Assembly: GCA_018902545.1 (NCBI GenBank)
Contig: JAHIQM010000002.1
Coordinates: 1 to 64,000 of the forward strand
DNA length: 64,000 nucleotides
Direction of reading: 5' to 3'
DNA from: Pseudomonadota bacterium
Lineage (GTDB): Bacteria; Desulfobacterota; Desulfovibrionia; Desulfovibrionales; Desulfomicrobiaceae
Shown here piece after piece: positions 8,928 through 18,904 of this stretch (positions are counted from its first letter, which is position 1; each line of letters begins with the position of its first letter). A program made the translations under genes and the position numbers. The notes below the pieces were generated by a model. The model saw only the letters and a program-made list of their open reading frames with translations, had not been told where the DNA came from and did not search any database.

Positions 8928-10832
8928 TTATTTACCAGCCTTGTCGCCGCTGTTTTCCTCTTCAAGGGTAAACCCTTCCTCGGCCGTATCGTCGGCCGGG
9001 GCAGGCGCAGGAGCGGGCTTGGTCCCGTTCTGGGCCGGAGCCAGGGTTTCGCCGTTGATGATCATGCGCACCTCCTCGCCGGTCAGGGTCTCGCGGTCGA
9101 TGAGAGCCAGGGACAAGGAATGCAGCAATTCGAGGTTCTCCTGCAGGATCGTATTGGCCCGGTTGTAGGCGTCGCCCAGGATGCGCTTGACTTCCAGATC
9201 GATGAGCTTGGCCGTCTCGTCGCTGTAGTTCTTGATGTGCGCCATGTCGCGGCCCAAAAAGACTTCATCGTCCTTCTTGCCAAGGGCCATGGGACCGAAT
9301 TCCTCGCTCATGCCCCATTCGCAGACCATGCGCCTGGCCGTGGCCGTGGCGCGCTCAATGTCGTTGCCTGCCCCCGTGGTGATGGAGTTGAAGACAATCT
9401 CCTCCGCGGCCCGGCCGCCGAACAGCACGGCCAAATTGTTCTGCAGAAACGTTTTGGAATAGGTATGGCGATCGTCCACGGGCAACTGCATGGTCACGCC
9501 CAGGGCGCGGCCACGCGGGATGATGGACACCTTGTGTATGGGGTCCGTGCCGGGCAGGAACTGAGCCACCAGGGTGTGTCCGGCCTCATGGTAGGCAGTG
9601 GTTTTCTTCTCCTCATCGCTCAGAATCATGGAACGGCGTTCCTTGCCCATCATGACTTTGTCCTTGGCCTCTTCGAAGTCGATCATGGTGACCTTGTCCT
9701 GGCTCAGCTTGGCGGCGTGCAGAGCGGCCTCGTTGACCAGATTTTCAAGATCCGCTCCGGAAAAACCGGGCGTTCCCCGAGCCAGCACTTCAAGATCGAC
9801 TTCACCCGAAAGCGGGGTCTTGCGAGTGTGCACTTCAAGGATGCGTTTACGACCCCGCAGATCCGGGTTGGGCACAACGACCTGGCGGTCGAAGCGGCCA
9901 GGTCGCAGCAAAGCCGGATCAAGCACGTCAGGACGGTTGGTAGCCGCGATAAGGATGACGCCTTCATTGGATTCAAAGCCGTCCATTTCAACAAGCATGG
10001 CGTTCAGGGTCTGCTCGCGTTCGTCGTGCCCGCCGCCAAGACCCGCGCCGCGCTGACGTCCCACGGCATCGATTTCGTCGATGAAGATGAGACAGGGAGC
10101 GTTCTTCTTGCCCTGGATGAAAAGGTCGCGCACGCGGGCGGCGCCAACACCGACGAACATTTCAACAAAGTCCGAACCCGAAATGGAGAAAAAGGGCACC
10201 CCGGCCTCGCCAGCCACGGCCCTGGCCAGCAGCGTCTTGCCGGTGCCGGGCCCGCCGACCAGCAGCACACCCTTGGGAATGCGGCCTCCAAGGCGGGTGA
10301 ACTTCTTGGGATTACTCAGGAACTCGACAATCTCCTGCAGTTCTTCCTTGGCCTCGTCCACACCGGCCACGTCGGCGAAAGTCACCTTGGTTTCCTCCTG
10401 GGTGACCAGCTTGGCCCGGGAACGGCCAAAGGACATGGCCTTGCCCCCACCGCCCTGCATCTGGCGCATGAAGAATATCCACACGCCGATAAGGAGCAGC
10501 ATCGGGAACCAGGAGATGAGCACGGTCATGTACCAGGGCGCATCTTCCTGCGGCTCGGCCTTGACCTGTACGTTGCTCTTGACGAGCGTGTCGACCAGGG
10601 TCGGATCATCGGGGGCGTAGGAGGTAAAGCGCTGGTCGTTGGCCAGTACTCCGGATATCCGCGAGCCCTGGATCTTCACGCTGACTACCTCGCCCTGGCG
10701 GACTTTGGCCAAAAATTGCGTATAGTTGAGGTCGTTGGGAGAAACCGGCGGCTGATTGAACATGTTGAAAAGGACAATCATGACCATGCAGATTCCGGCC
10801 CAGAGAACCAGATTCTTGGAAAAACTATTCAA
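8928..10832 (-). CDS. ftsH: ATP-dependent zinc metalloprotease FtsH
   Basis: Membrane-anchored AAA protease that degrades misfolded and regulatory membrane and cytosolic proteins. Two membrane helices (about 10-28 and 103-121) flank a periplasmic loop. The AAA module has Walker A GGPGTGKT (ending at 200), Walker B IDEID (251-255) and the second region of homology. The zinc site is HEAGH (415-419). Length is 634 aa. The start is TTG, supported by GGAGG nine bases upstream and the usual FtsH N terminus. It is the first gene of the folP-cdaA-cdaR-glmM group. Confidence 0.97.
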   Translation of the reverse strand: MNSFSKNLVLWAGICMVMIVLFNMFNQPPVSPNDLNYTQFLAKVRQGEVVSVKIQGSRISGVLANDQRFTSYAPDDPTLVDTLVKSNVQVKAEPQEDAPWYMTVLISWFPMLLLIGVWIFFMRQMQGGGGKAMSFGRSRAKLVTQEETKVTFADVAGVDEAKEELQEIVEFLSNPKKFTRLGGRIPKGVLLVGGPGTGKTLLARAVAGEAGVPFFSISGSDFVEMFVGVGAARVRDLFIQGKKNAPCLIFIDEIDAVGRQRGAGLGGGHDEREQTLNAMLVEMDGFESNEGVILIAATNRPDVLDPALLRPGRFDRQVVVPNPDLRGRKRILEVHTRKTPLSGEVDLEVLARGTPGFSGADLENLVNEAALHAAKLSQDKVTMIDFEEAKDKVMMGKERRSMILSDEEKKTTAYHEAGHTLVAQFLPGTDPIHKVSIIPRGRALGVTMQLPVDDRHTYSKTFLQNNLAVLFGGRAAEEIVFNSITTGAGNDIERATATARRMVCEWGMSEEFGPMALGKKDDEVFLGRDMAHIKNYSDETAKLIDLEVKRILGDAYNRANTILQENLELLHSLSLALIDRETLTGEEVRMIINGETLAPAQNGTKPAPAPAPADDTAEEGFTLEEENSGDKAGK

Positions 10833-11002
10833 ATGAAAAAACCTCCATAAGCCGGTAAGAAAGGAAAAACCTCCGTCGGCCGTTTTGCTTCAAACACCGA
10901 ACGAACCCGTAGCTGAACAAGCAACCATTGTTAAGGTCAGTTTGCAGAATGACAAGAAAATTTTCACCAAAAATAAGTTTTTTTAAAGATGCCTGGAAAA
11001 AC

Positions 11003-11031
11003 TTGATCATTGCAAGAGCCATTGATAGATA
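11003..11031 (+). promoter_or_regulatory. sigma70-like promoter of tRNA-Sec
   Basis: TTGATC (11003-11008), a 17-base spacer and TAGATA (11026-11031) lie about 18 bases before the mature tRNA 5' end. The preceding 170 bases, back to the ftsH start, hold no gene and would include the divergent ftsH promoter, which I could not pinpoint. Confidence 0.65.
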
Positions 11032-11048
11032 CGTGCCTCCTTGCGAGG

Positions 11049-11142
11049 GGAAGCGTATCGTCACTGGTGTGGCGCCCGGTCTTCAAAACCGGTGGAAGGT
11101 CGAGAGGTCTTCGGTAGGTTCGACTCCTATACGCTTCCGCCA
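11049..11142 (+). tRNA. selC: tRNA-Sec (anticodon TCA)
   Basis: An 8-bp acceptor stem GGAAGCGT pairs with ACGCTTCC. The anticodon stem encloses loop CTTCAAA, with anticodon TCA at 11083-11085. There is a long variable arm and an encoded CCA end. The 94-base length and 8-bp acceptor are diagnostic of selenocysteine tRNA. The genome therefore should encode selenoproteins (formate dehydrogenase and [NiFeSe] hydrogenase are usual in this group), but no selA, selB or selD lies in this window. Confidence 0.95.
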
Positions 11143-11201
11143 AGGTTCTCTTCATCGCCCTGCGACTGCCCTTTTCTCATCTGTCCTCGCCCAGCATAAA
11201 A

Positions 11202-12314
11202 TCACCGCTCCTCCAGATCTCCCGGAAGCACCGCCCAGGCCGCGCGCTTGCCGGTCTCCAGATGGCCGTAGTCCCGCAGAATACCCAGTGCCCGGGCCGG
11301 ATTGACGGTCACCATGGCCAAGAGGTCCTGCAAGGGCGAAGATGGGGGCAACAGTCGCCGCACAGCCCGCACCTCTTCCCAGAGATCAAGACTTGGCACC
11401 GAAGCCAGGGAATCCGTACCCAGGCAGAGCGGAATTTTTGCCGCGTGCAAGGCCGACGCAGGCGGGTCCCCGACCCCGATCAGCCTGTTGCTGCGTGGAC
11501 AGAGGCACACAGAAGCGCCGCTTTCGGCCAAAATTTCCACGTCACGGCCACCCACCTGAACGCAATGCACGACCAGGGTGCTGTTGTCCAACAGTCCAAG
11601 ATCTCGCGCGAATTCCACGGCGCTCAATCCCGGCGCCTCGTAACCTTTTGGCAGGATCCGCCGGGCGAGCAAAAAATCGGCAAATTCTCCGCGCCCACTT
11701 CTGAAAAGCTCGTTCTCACCCGGCACCTCGGCCAGATGCAGACTAAAGGGCAGGTTGCGGCCCAAGCACCAGCCTTTGACGCATTGTGCAAAGCCTTGAT
11801 CCGTAGAGTACAGAGAGTGAATCGCCGCGCTCCAGTGCCCAGGCAGGGATGGAGGGCTGAAGTCACGGTTCCGGCCCGAAAATTCACGCAACAAAATGCC
11901 ACCGAGGCCCTGTCTATCCAACGCCCGGCGCACCACCCCCGCCTCGCGGGCGACCACATCGGCCACGCAGCAGGTCCCGCTGACGCGGGCATCCCTCACG
12001 GCCAGGTCCACGGCCGATTCATCCACCGGGCCTTCACGCATGGCGGCGAAAAGGCTGTCGGCCCAGGCCATGAACCCCTGGCCCGTGGTTATGCGTCTCG
12101 CCAGATGCGACAATTCCAGGTGCGTGTGGGCGTTGATGAGCCCCGGCACGATGGTCACCGCCCCCAGATCCCGCCGCACGCCGTGCCCGGCAATGTCCTT
12201 CCAGGGTCCCACGGCCAGGATTCGACCGTCCCGAATCAGGATCCCCCCGTCCAAAATCTCAGGACGACCGGGGTCCATAGTCAGGATGCGTCTTGCGCGG
12301 ACCGCTTCCGTCAT
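11202..12314 (-). CDS. metal-dependent amidohydrolase (ATZ/TRZ-like), possible aminofutalosine deaminase
   Basis: Hydrolase of the cytosine deaminase/chlorohydrolase branch of the amidohydrolase superfamily. The metal ligands are visible: PGLINAHTHLELSH near residue 60, LHLAEVPGE and VVHCVQVGG in the middle, and LGTDSLASVPSLDL near residue 290. The closing NPARALGI is typical. Length is 370 aa. The HTHLELS signature and the organism group fit aminodeoxyfutalosine deaminase (MqnX) of the futalosine menaquinone pathway, but no mqn gene is adjacent, so substrate specificity is unproven. No obvious operon partner is present. Confidence 0.75.
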   Translation of the reverse strand: MTEAVRARRILTMDPGRPEILDGGILIRDGRILAVGPWKDIAGHGVRRDLGAVTIVPGLINAHTHLELSHLARRITTGQGFMAWADSLFAAMREGPVDESAVDLAVRDARVSGTCCVADVVAREAGVVRRALDRQGLGGILLREFSGRNRDFSPPSLPGHWSAAIHSLYSTDQGFAQCVKGWCLGRNLPFSLHLAEVPGENELFRSGRGEFADFLLARRILPKGYEAPGLSAVEFARDLGLLDNSTLVVHCVQVGGRDVEILAESGASVCLCPRSNRLIGVGDPPASALHAAKIPLCLGTDSLASVPSLDLWEEVRAVRRLLPPSSPLQDLLAMVTVNPARALGILRDYGHLETGKRAAWAVLPGDLEER

Positions 12315-12345
12315 GCCGCCGCCCCGTGCCTCCCGTTTCGTGGAT

Positions 12346-12372
12346 AAAAAAAGAGGCGGCCAGGCCGCCTCT
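12346..12372 (-). terminator. intrinsic terminator after the substrate-binding protein gene
   Basis: A 9-bp GC-rich stem (12352-12360 with 12364-12372) is followed on the minus strand by seven T residues. It separates the substrate-binding protein gene from the amidohydrolase gene. Confidence 0.8.
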
Positions 12373-12395
12373 GGGATATGTATACGAAAAACCGG

Positions 12396-13358
12396 CTATT
12401 CATAGACCTTTTCGGCATCCTTTTTCACATCTTCGGGCACTTTGACGCCAAACTTTTTCGCCGCCTTCAGATTGAGATGCAGCATCAATTCCTGTTGGGT
12501 TTCCACCGGAGTTTCCGCAGGAAAGACTCCATCGACCATGATACGCTTGGCCATGAGTCCGGTCTGATACCCATGCCGGTAGTAATCAAAGGCCAGGGCG
12601 GCCACGGTTCCACGCTTGACGGAATCGACATCTGCGGAAAACAGGGGCATTTTTCCCTTTTCGCTCACCTTGATCACCGACTCCAAGGCCGAAATAACCG
12701 TATTATCTGTGGGAAGATAGACCGCATCAACCTTGCCGACAAGCGACTTGGCCGCCTGCTGCACATCGCTGGGCTTGGCCACGATCGCCTCCACCACTTC
12801 AAAGCCGTGCTTCACGCCTTCGGCCTTGACCATGGCCACCGTAGTCCTGGAATTGGCCTCACGCGGGTTGTAGATGATGCCCAGTTTCTTAAGGTCCGGG
12901 TAAAACCTACGCAGCATGGACATATGCTGGGCCACGGGGAGCATGTCGGATACACCGGTGATGTTCTTGCCGGGTTTTTCCAGGTTGTCCACCAGTCCGG
13001 CGCCAACGGGGTCGGTGATGGCTGTGAACACAAGCGGACTTCCGGCCAGGATGGGAGACTTCCTGGTCGCCACGGCAGAAGCCTGGGCCGACGGCGTGGC
13101 GATGGCCAGCACCAGGTCAGGGCTCTCTGCCGCGATGCCGGCCGCGATCTGGTTGCATGCGGCCATGTTGGCCTTGGCGTTGTGCACGGTGTACTTTGTC
13201 TCAACTCCATGGGCCTTCAGGCTGTCCTTGAAGCCCTGCAACACCGCATCCAGGGAAGGATGTTCCACGAACTGATTCACGGAAACGTTGTAGGTCTTGG
13301 CAAAGCCCGGACAGGCCGTGATCAGGACAAACAGCGCGGCGATGACAAATCTTTGCAT
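12396..13358 (-). CDS. ABC-type substrate-binding protein (COG2984/TrpX-like), orphan
   Basis: Secreted periplasmic binding protein. A signal peptide (about residues 1-20, ending PGFAK) precedes the two-lobed ABC_sub_bind fold with TPSAQASAVATR, VFTAITDPVGAGLV and KLGIIYNP. Length is 320 aa. GAGGG lies seven bases before the ATG. No permease or ATPase gene is nearby. Instead it follows the haem chemoreceptor gene by 26 bases, so it may deliver ligand to signalling rather than transport. That role is inference. An intrinsic terminator follows. Confidence 0.8.
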   Translation of the reverse strand: MQRFVIAALFVLITACPGFAKTYNVSVNQFVEHPSLDAVLQGFKDSLKAHGVETKYTVHNAKANMAACNQIAAGIAAESPDLVLAIATPSAQASAVATRKSPILAGSPLVFTAITDPVGAGLVDNLEKPGKNITGVSDMLPVAQHMSMLRRFYPDLKKLGIIYNPREANSRTTVAMVKAEGVKHGFEVVEAIVAKPSDVQQAAKSLVGKVDAVYLPTDNTVISALESVIKVSEKGKMPLFSADVDSVKRGTVAALAFDYYRHGYQTGLMAKRIMVDGVFPAETPVETQQELMLHLNLKAAKKFGVKVPEDVKKDAEKVYE

Positions 13359-13384
13359 ATCTATTCCCTCGTTAGTTCATATGT

Positions 13385-15049
13385 CTAGCTGATGCGAAAC
13401 ATCTGCACGAGCCCTTTAAGCTGTTCCGAGAGGGCGCGCAACTCCTCAGCATGCTGTCGCACCGTTTCCCCGTTGCGACTCATATTCGAGGCCGACCCGC
13501 TCACTTCCGCGATCTGCAACGTAATCTCGCTTGCCACACCCGAAGTCTGGGTCACATTGTGACTGACTTCGTCAAGGCCTTGCGAGGCCTGGCCGATATT
13601 CTGCGCGATATCGCGAGTGGTCGTGGACTGTTCTTCCACGGCGGCGGCAATGGTGGCCACTATGGAATCGATGTCCGTGATGACCCTCGTTATCTCGCCG
13701 ATGCGCCCGACAGTCTGGTCGGTGGCACCCTGGATTCCGCTGATCTTTCTGCGGATTTCGTCCGTCGCCTCCGCCGTCTGGTTGGCGAGTTCCTTGATCT
13801 CGTTGGCCACAACCGCAAATCCCCGCCCGGCCTCGCCCGCTCTGGCGGCTTCAATGGTGGCGTTCAGGGCCAGCAGATTCGTCTGGGACGAGATGGCCGT
13901 AATGGTCTGCGTCACGGAGCTGATTTCACTGGCCACGGCTCCCAGGCGATCGACATCGGAGGTGGTGGCCTGCGCCACGCTCACGGCCTGGGCAGTAATT
14001 TCCCGGGCCCGACTCGTGTTCCTGGATATCTCCTCGATGGTCGCGCTCATTTCCTCGGACGCGGCGGCCACGGTGGAAATGTTGACTGTGGCCTGCTCCG
14101 TGGCTGCGGCCACCGAGCGCATGTTCGTGCTCATTTCCTCGGCGGCGGAGGCCACGCTGTTGGAACGGGACTGATTGTCCCTGGCCACCTCGGCCACGGT
14201 CTCAGACACGGAAGTCAGCTGACCGGATGCGTCCGCAAGGGTGCCTACCCCGGCAATGATTTCCTTCATCATGGAGCCCATGTGCTCGGTCATGGTGTTC
14301 ACGCTCTGCGCCAACTGACCGATCTGATCCCGACTTTTGGTTTCAACCCGGACGGTCAGGTCGCCGTTGCTGATCCGCTCCGTGGCCAGGGCAACCTCAT
14401 GAACCGGCTTGAAAATCGCAAATCGCATCAGGACCGAAAGACAGCCCAGCAGTACGACCATACCTGCAGCCATGATCAGGCCGGACTTGAGCTGACCGTC
14501 GACGAGCATGCCCATCTGTCTGGAAATATCCTGCTTCATGACCAGCACGCCAAGCACGGGCTGGCTTGAGCCGTGGCAATGATGACAGGCGGGTTCATTC
14601 ATGATGGACTTGACCTCGACATAGGCCGGGACACCCTCGACGTCGGTGATGACCTGACTCATGCCGTCGGACTTGAACCGCTCCTGGAGCATGCCGGACA
14701 ACTCCGGGGCCTTCACGACATCGACAATCTCGGTGCGCAAAAATCTGTCGTCAGTGGAGTAGGTGATATTGCCCTTGTAATTGGTCAAATGAATGTCGAT
14801 ATCGTCATAGCGCGCGCCCACTTCATCGAATTTCTGGGTCGTCGCGGCGTTGTCCCCGAGGGCCATGGGTTCGCGAATGGCCAGAAAAAGCAATTCAGCG
14901 GTACGTTCAGCGGTGATCTCGATTTCGTGCAATGTACTTGATCGTTGCATGAAAAAAGTTGTCCAGAACAGAATGCCGAAAAATACCACCAGAACCAGCG
15001 CCGTGGTCCCAAGCATCTTGGCGGCAAGAGATCTGCGGAAAATGTCCAT
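13385..15049 (-). CDS. methyl-accepting chemotaxis protein with periplasmic c-type haem motif
   Basis: Chemoreceptor of 554 aa. Membrane helix 1 spans about residues 13-33 and helix 2 about 190-211. The periplasmic domain between them ends with a CHHCH haem-attachment motif at about 155-159. HAMP follows, then a long coiled-coil signalling domain with the hairpin tip region ([22 protein letters not shown]) and [17 protein letters not shown]. This resembles the DcrA redox/oxygen receptor of Desulfovibrio or a Tll0287-type sensor. The ATG at 15049 is preferred over the adjoining GTG because GGGGG is six bases upstream. The cytochrome gene ends 10 bases before it. Confidence 0.92.
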   Translation of the reverse strand: MDIFRRSLAAKMLGTTALVLVVFFGILFWTTFFMQRSSTLHEIEITAERTAELLFLAIREPMALGDNAATTQKFDEVGARYDDIDIHLTNYKGNITYSTDDRFLRTEIVDVVKAPELSGMLQERFKSDGMSQVITDVEGVPAYVEVKSIMNEPACHHCHGSSQPVLGVLVMKQDISRQMGMLVDGQLKSGLIMAAGMVVLLGCLSVLMRFAIFKPVHEVALATERISNGDLTVRVETKSRDQIGQLAQSVNTMTEHMGSMMKEIIAGVGTLADASGQLTSVSETVAEVARDNQSRSNSVASAAEEMSTNMRSVAAATEQATVNISTVAAASEEMSATIEEISRNTSRAREITAQAVSVAQATTSDVDRLGAVASEISSVTQTITAISSQTNLLALNATIEAARAGEAGRGFAVVANEIKELANQTAEATDEIRRKISGIQGATDQTVGRIGEITRVITDIDSIVATIAAAVEEQSTTTRDIAQNIGQASQGLDEVSHNVTQTSGVASEITLQIAEVSGSASNMSRNGETVRQHAEELRALSEQLKGLVQMFRIS

Positions 15050-15058
15050 CACGACCCC

Positions 15059-15526
15059 CTAGTGCGCCCCGCCGTAGAGCAGCGGCTTGAAGTTGAATGC
15101 CTTGACCCGGTCCTCGTTATGACAGTCCACACAGTCGTCCATGGTCAGCTTGCCTTTGATGAAATCGGTATCGCCGCCACTCTCAACATGCTCGTATCCT
15201 GGACCATGACAGACTTCGCAGCCAGCATCGGCCAGATGCGGAGTCTTTTCATAGCTGACAAAGCCTCCCGGCTGCCCGTACCCGGTGGTATGGCATCCGT
15301 AGCACTCGGCGAGTTCGGCCTCGGTCAGATCCGAAGCCATGAGCTTCACCGACCTGTCGGAGTGAGCCTTCTTGGCAAATTTCGTGAAATTTTCATGTTC
15401 CTCTTCATGACAGTCCTTGCATGCGGCAGTGCCTACATACGGATTGTCAGCCATTGCGGAAAACGGCCATAACATGCATACTAAAAACAGTGCATGCCAC
15501 ACTTTGAGCACGACTCGACCCTCCAT
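15059..15526 (-). CDS. periplasmic tetrahaem cytochrome c (cytochrome c554-like)
   Basis: The 155-aa secreted protein has a signal peptide (about 1-26, ending SAMADN) and four CxxCH motifs at about 36-40, 75-79, 103-107 and 132-136 (CKDCH, CYGCH, CEVCH, CVDCH). The start is the ATG preceded by GGAGGGGG; a longer in-frame extension upstream lacks a signal sequence. It is the first gene of a unit with the haem chemoreceptor and the substrate-binding protein. It could pass electrons to, or report redox state with, the receptor. The partner is unknown. Confidence 0.88.
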   Translation of the reverse strand: MEGRVVLKVWHALFLVCMLWPFSAMADNPYVGTAACKDCHEEEHENFTKFAKKAHSDRSVKLMASDLTEAELAECYGCHTTGYGQPGGFVSYEKTPHLADAGCEVCHGPGYEHVESGGDTDFIKGKLTMDDCVDCHNEDRVKAFNFKPLLYGGAH

Positions 15527-15836
15527 TCCCCCTCCTTGAACGGACACGTCCACTACGACACCGGCTACACACAACGAATTCCAAAAGCGTCTTTTTGTAT
15601 ATAATCCCAAAATTTTACATACAATAACGTGCCTAGTCAACAAATTACCCATTGTCGTACCCTCATAAATCCTTGATGCTAAATACGAAACGCCTTTTTC
15701 CAGTAACTGCGAAAAGAAGAATCTGGACGTTCGGATACTGAATATCCTGCAAACCCGAGGCGCTCTTCTGCACCACTACTCTACCGATACGATCCCGCTC
15801 CTCACTCCGCAGGAGGCCTCCGACCTGCCCCGATTC

Positions 15837-15911
15837 CTACAGCCCGCCATGGTTTCCGGGTGCCGGAACCAACTGTCCGGACAAACCAGAAACGGAACCT
15901 TTCTTGTTCAT
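15837..15911 (-). CDS. possible 24-residue small protein or decayed gene start
   Basis: A strong ribosome-binding site (GGAGGTGG, four bases before ATG) opens a 24-codon frame beginning MNKKGSVSGL and ending at TAG. The same frame stays open for 57 more codons after the amber stop. It could be a real small protein, a leader peptide, or the remains of a longer gene. I do not recognise the sequence. It lies in the 636-base gap between the cytochrome gene and the argH terminator, which otherwise shows no gene. Confidence 0.3.
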   Translation of the reverse strand: MNKKGSVSGLSGQLVPAPGNHGGL

Positions 15912-15944
15912 GACTCCACCTCCGATAAGAGTTCGTACATACTT

Positions 15945-15975
15945 ATGCCTAATCATCTATGTGGCGAATAGGCAT
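15945..15975. promoter_or_regulatory. inverted repeat, candidate operator
   Basis: A perfect 7-bp inverted repeat, ATGCCTA and TAGGCAT, is separated by 17 bases. It sits 34 bases upstream of the small minus-strand frame at 15837-15911. No regulator can be named from the sequence. Confidence 0.3.
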
Positions 15976-16162
15976 TCGTGTAATCGGTCTTGATACGTAT
16001 TTTTGAAACACGAATACTCGCAAATTAGGTAGGATTGTTGACTGTGCCGTAAGTACTCATGCGTACGTTTTCAGAAATCGCGAACCCCTTCACGCGGCGG
16101 GAGGCTATTGCGCCAAAGGCAACGACAATCATCAAAAACGAACCGTAAAAAGGCTCGGATAA

Positions 16163-16199
16163 CAAAAAATCCCCCCGACGCTTGCAACGCAGGGGGGAT
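16163..16199 (-). terminator. intrinsic terminator of the arg operon
   Basis: On the minus strand ATCCCCCC pairs with GGGGGGAT around a 15-base loop, followed by a run of T. It lies about 40 bases beyond the argH stop codon. Confidence 0.75.
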
Positions 16200-16235
16200 A
16201 CTCTTGAAACAGTTTTTTGGCTGGGCCGGGCGGAT

Positions 16236-17654
16236 TCAGGGGCGGGGAGACGTCCACAGCATGGCGTCAAGCCATAAACAAAGTTCGGCAATCTGGTTTT
16301 TGACGGAGTCGGGTCCGGTCCCGCCGGGCACGTGACGCCTGGCCACGGCGTTTTCATAATCGAGGACCGCGAAGACGTCTTGCCCAATGCCTGCGGAGAA
16401 ACGTTGCAGGTCGGCAAGGCTCAGATCCTCAAGACCGACCCCGCGCTCTTCGGCAAAGGCCACGGCCGCGCCGGTGATGTGGTGGGCCTGGCGAAAGGGC
16501 ACACCCTTGGCGGCGAGGTAGTCGGCCAGCTCGGTGGCGTTCAGGAATCCGGCCTTCAGAGCCCGGGCCATGCGCTCGCGATTGAAGCCGAGTTCAGCCA
16601 GCATGCCGCCCATGATGGCCAGGGACGGAGCGACCGTGTCGTGGGTGTCGAGGAACGGCTCCTTGTCCTCCTGCATGTCCCGGTTGTAGGCTAGGGGCAG
16701 GCCCTTCATGATGGTCAAAAGGGCCATGAGGTCGCCGTAGACCCGGCCCGTCTTGCCGCGCATAAGCTCGGCCACGTCGGGGTTCTTCTTCTGGGGCATG
16801 ATGGACGAACCCGTGGAATAGGCGTCAGGCAGACGCACGAACCCGAACTGCGGGTTGGCCCAGATGATGATCTCCTCGCACAGCCGCGAGAGGTGCATCA
16901 TGACCAGACTGCCGCAGAAGACGCCCTCCAGCACGAAATCCCGGTCCGAGACAGCGTCCATGCTGTTGGCGAAAGTGCCGCCAAGCCCCAGCGTGGACGC
17001 GACCTGACCCGGATCAAGGGGGTGGGTCGTCCCGGCCAGAGCCGCCGCCCCAAGGGGTGAAACGCGAACCCGCTTCAGTGTGTCAAGAATGCGCTCGTGG
17101 TCGCGCCGGAACATCTGGGCATAGGCCAAGAGGTGCTGGGCCAGGCTGACAGGCTGGGCCGGCTGAAAATGGGTACAGCCCGGCAGAAGCGTATCCTGAT
17201 GTTCTTCGGCACGCTGCACGAGCACGCCGATCAAGGAGTGCAGGTTCTGCGCCCATTCATCCAGGCTACTCGCGACAAAGAGTCTGAAATCGAGCGCCAC
17301 CTGGTCGTTGCGGGAGCGCCCGGTGTGCAGCTTCTGCCCCGGTGTGCCGGCGATCTCGGTCAGGCGGTGCTCAATATTCATGTGCACGTCTTCGAGGTCC
17401 TGCCTCCAGACAAAGGTCCCGGCCTCGATCTCCGCGCGGATTTGCTCCAAGCCATTGTGGATGGCCTCGCAGTCGGACGGGGTGATGATGCCCTGCTCCG
17501 CCAGCATGGACGCGTGGGCCTTGGAGCCGTCGATATCCTGGGCGCACAGCCGCGAGTCAAATCCCACGGAGCAGGTGTAGCGCTCGACCAGGGGGGCGGT
17601 GTCGCCGGTAAAGCGACCGCCCCACAATTTCTTTTCCTTGGATGCCGCGCTCAT
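16236..17654 (-). CDS. argH: argininosuccinate lyase
   Basis: Last step of arginine synthesis: splits argininosuccinate into arginine and fumarate. The fumarase/aspartase superfamily signature [12 protein letters not shown] lies near residue 285. [13 protein letters not shown] near 110 and [12 protein letters not shown] near 160 are also diagnostic. Length is 472 aa, normal. The start codon is three bases after the argG stop, so argG and argH are co-translated. Confidence 0.97.
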   Translation of the reverse strand: MSAASKEKKLWGGRFTGDTAPLVERYTCSVGFDSRLCAQDIDGSKAHASMLAEQGIITPSDCEAIHNGLEQIRAEIEAGTFVWRQDLEDVHMNIEHRLTEIAGTPGQKLHTGRSRNDQVALDFRLFVASSLDEWAQNLHSLIGVLVQRAEEHQDTLLPGCTHFQPAQPVSLAQHLLAYAQMFRRDHERILDTLKRVRVSPLGAAALAGTTHPLDPGQVASTLGLGGTFANSMDAVSDRDFVLEGVFCGSLVMMHLSRLCEEIIIWANPQFGFVRLPDAYSTGSSIMPQKKNPDVAELMRGKTGRVYGDLMALLTIMKGLPLAYNRDMQEDKEPFLDTHDTVAPSLAIMGGMLAELGFNRERMARALKAGFLNATELADYLAAKGVPFRQAHHITGAAVAFAEERGVGLEDLSLADLQRFSAGIGQDVFAVLDYENAVARRHVPGGTGPDSVKNQIAELCLWLDAMLWTSPRP

Positions 17655-17657
17655 GGT

Positions 17658-18869
17658 CTAGCCCTTGATCTTGTTCAGGAAGGGCTGACGGGCCTGCAGG
17701 CGCAATCCGTGCAGCTTGATGAACCCGGCCGCGTCGGCCTGGTTGTAGACCTCGTCCTTCTCGAAAGTGGCCAGTTCGGGGTTGTAAAGCGAATATGGGG
17801 ACTTGCGGCCCAGAGGATAGACCCCGCCCTTGTAAAGCTTGAGACGCACCGTGCCAGTGACCGTCTCCTGCGCCTTGTCCATGAAGGCCTGCAAGGCCTC
17901 GCGCTCGGGAGCAAACCAGTAGCCGTTGTAGACCATCTCGGCGTAGCGCGGGATGAGCGTGTCGCGCAGATGCAAAAGCTCGCGGTCCATGCACACGCCT
18001 TCCAGGTCGCGGTGGGCGCGCTGCAGGATGGTCCCGCCAGGGGTCTCGTACACGCCCCTGGACTTCATGCCCACAAAGCGGTTCTCGACCATATCCAGGC
18101 GCCCGACACCGTGCTTTCCGCCCAGCTCGTTCAGAGCGGCGAGCATCTTCGCCGGGGACAGGGCCTGCCCGTTCAGAGCCACGGGGTTGCCCTGCTCAAA
18201 ATCAAGGGTGATGACCTCGGCCTTGTCTGGCGCGTCCTCGGGGTTGACGCTCATGAAGTAGGTGCCGGGACCGGGCTCGGACCACGGATCTTCCAGCTCG
18301 CCGCCCTCGAAACTCAGGTGCAGCAGGTTGCGGTCGCAGGAATAGGGCTTCTCCTTGGTCACGGGCACGGGGATTGAATTCTCTGCGCAGAACTCCAGGA
18401 GCTGCGTGCGGGAGTTCAGGTCCCACTCGCGCCAGGGCGCGATGGTCTTCAGGTGCGGGGCCAGGGCCAAGGTCGAAAGTTCGAAGCGGACCTGGTCGTT
18501 GCCCTTGCCTGTGGCACCGTGGGCCACGGCCTGGGCCCCTTCGGCCAGAGCTATCTCGACCATCTTCTTGGCGATGAGCGGCCGGGCGATGGAGGTGCCG
18601 AGCAGATATCCGCCCTCATAGACGGCATTGGCCCGAAACATCGGAAAAACATAATCCGCCACGAACTCTTCCTGCAGATCCACGACAAAAGCCTTGCTCG
18701 CGCCAGTGGAGAGCGCCTTGTCCTCAAGGCCGTCCAGCTCCTCGCCCTGGCCCAGGTCGGCGGTCATGGTGATGACTTCGCATTCGTATGTCTTCCTGAT
18801 CCACTTCAGGATGGCCGAGGTGTCGAGCCCCCCGGAATAGGCCAACACGACTTTTTCTATCTTGCTCAT
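17658..18869 (-). CDS. argG: argininosuccinate synthase
   Basis: Joins citrulline and aspartate with ATP to form argininosuccinate. The PP-loop [15 protein letters not shown] lies at the N terminus, and [13 protein letters not shown] near residue 118 binds nucleotide and citrulline. Length is 403 aa. GGAG lies eight bases before the ATG. Middle gene of argF-argG-argH, 35 bases after argF. A small GC-rich inverted repeat (GCGGCC/GGCCGC) lies in that gap. Confidence 0.97.
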   Translation of the reverse strand: MSKIEKVVLAYSGGLDTSAILKWIRKTYECEVITMTADLGQGEELDGLEDKALSTGASKAFVVDLQEEFVADYVFPMFRANAVYEGGYLLGTSIARPLIAKKMVEIALAEGAQAVAHGATGKGNDQVRFELSTLALAPHLKTIAPWREWDLNSRTQLLEFCAENSIPVPVTKEKPYSCDRNLLHLSFEGGELEDPWSEPGPGTYFMSVNPEDAPDKAEVITLDFEQGNPVALNGQALSPAKMLAALNELGGKHGVGRLDMVENRFVGMKSRGVYETPGGTILQRAHRDLEGVCMDRELLHLRDTLIPRYAEMVYNGYWFAPEREALQAFMDKAQETVTGTVRLKLYKGGVYPLGRKSPYSLYNPELATFEKDEVYNQADAAGFIKLHGLRLQARQPFLNKIKG

Positions 18870-18904
18870 GAGAGTACTCCGTTATGCAAAGCGGCCAGGC
18901 CGCA

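Noticed and set aside
9120-10850. 576-codon plus-strand open frame opposite ftsH
   Set aside because: Antisense shadow of a confident gene; GC-rich codon bias leaves the opposite strand open. No domain or ribosome-binding site.
15837-15911. Pyrrolysine read-through of the TAG in the small frame
   Set aside because: No pylT or pylS is visible and the downstream frame has no recognised domain; chance openness is likelier.
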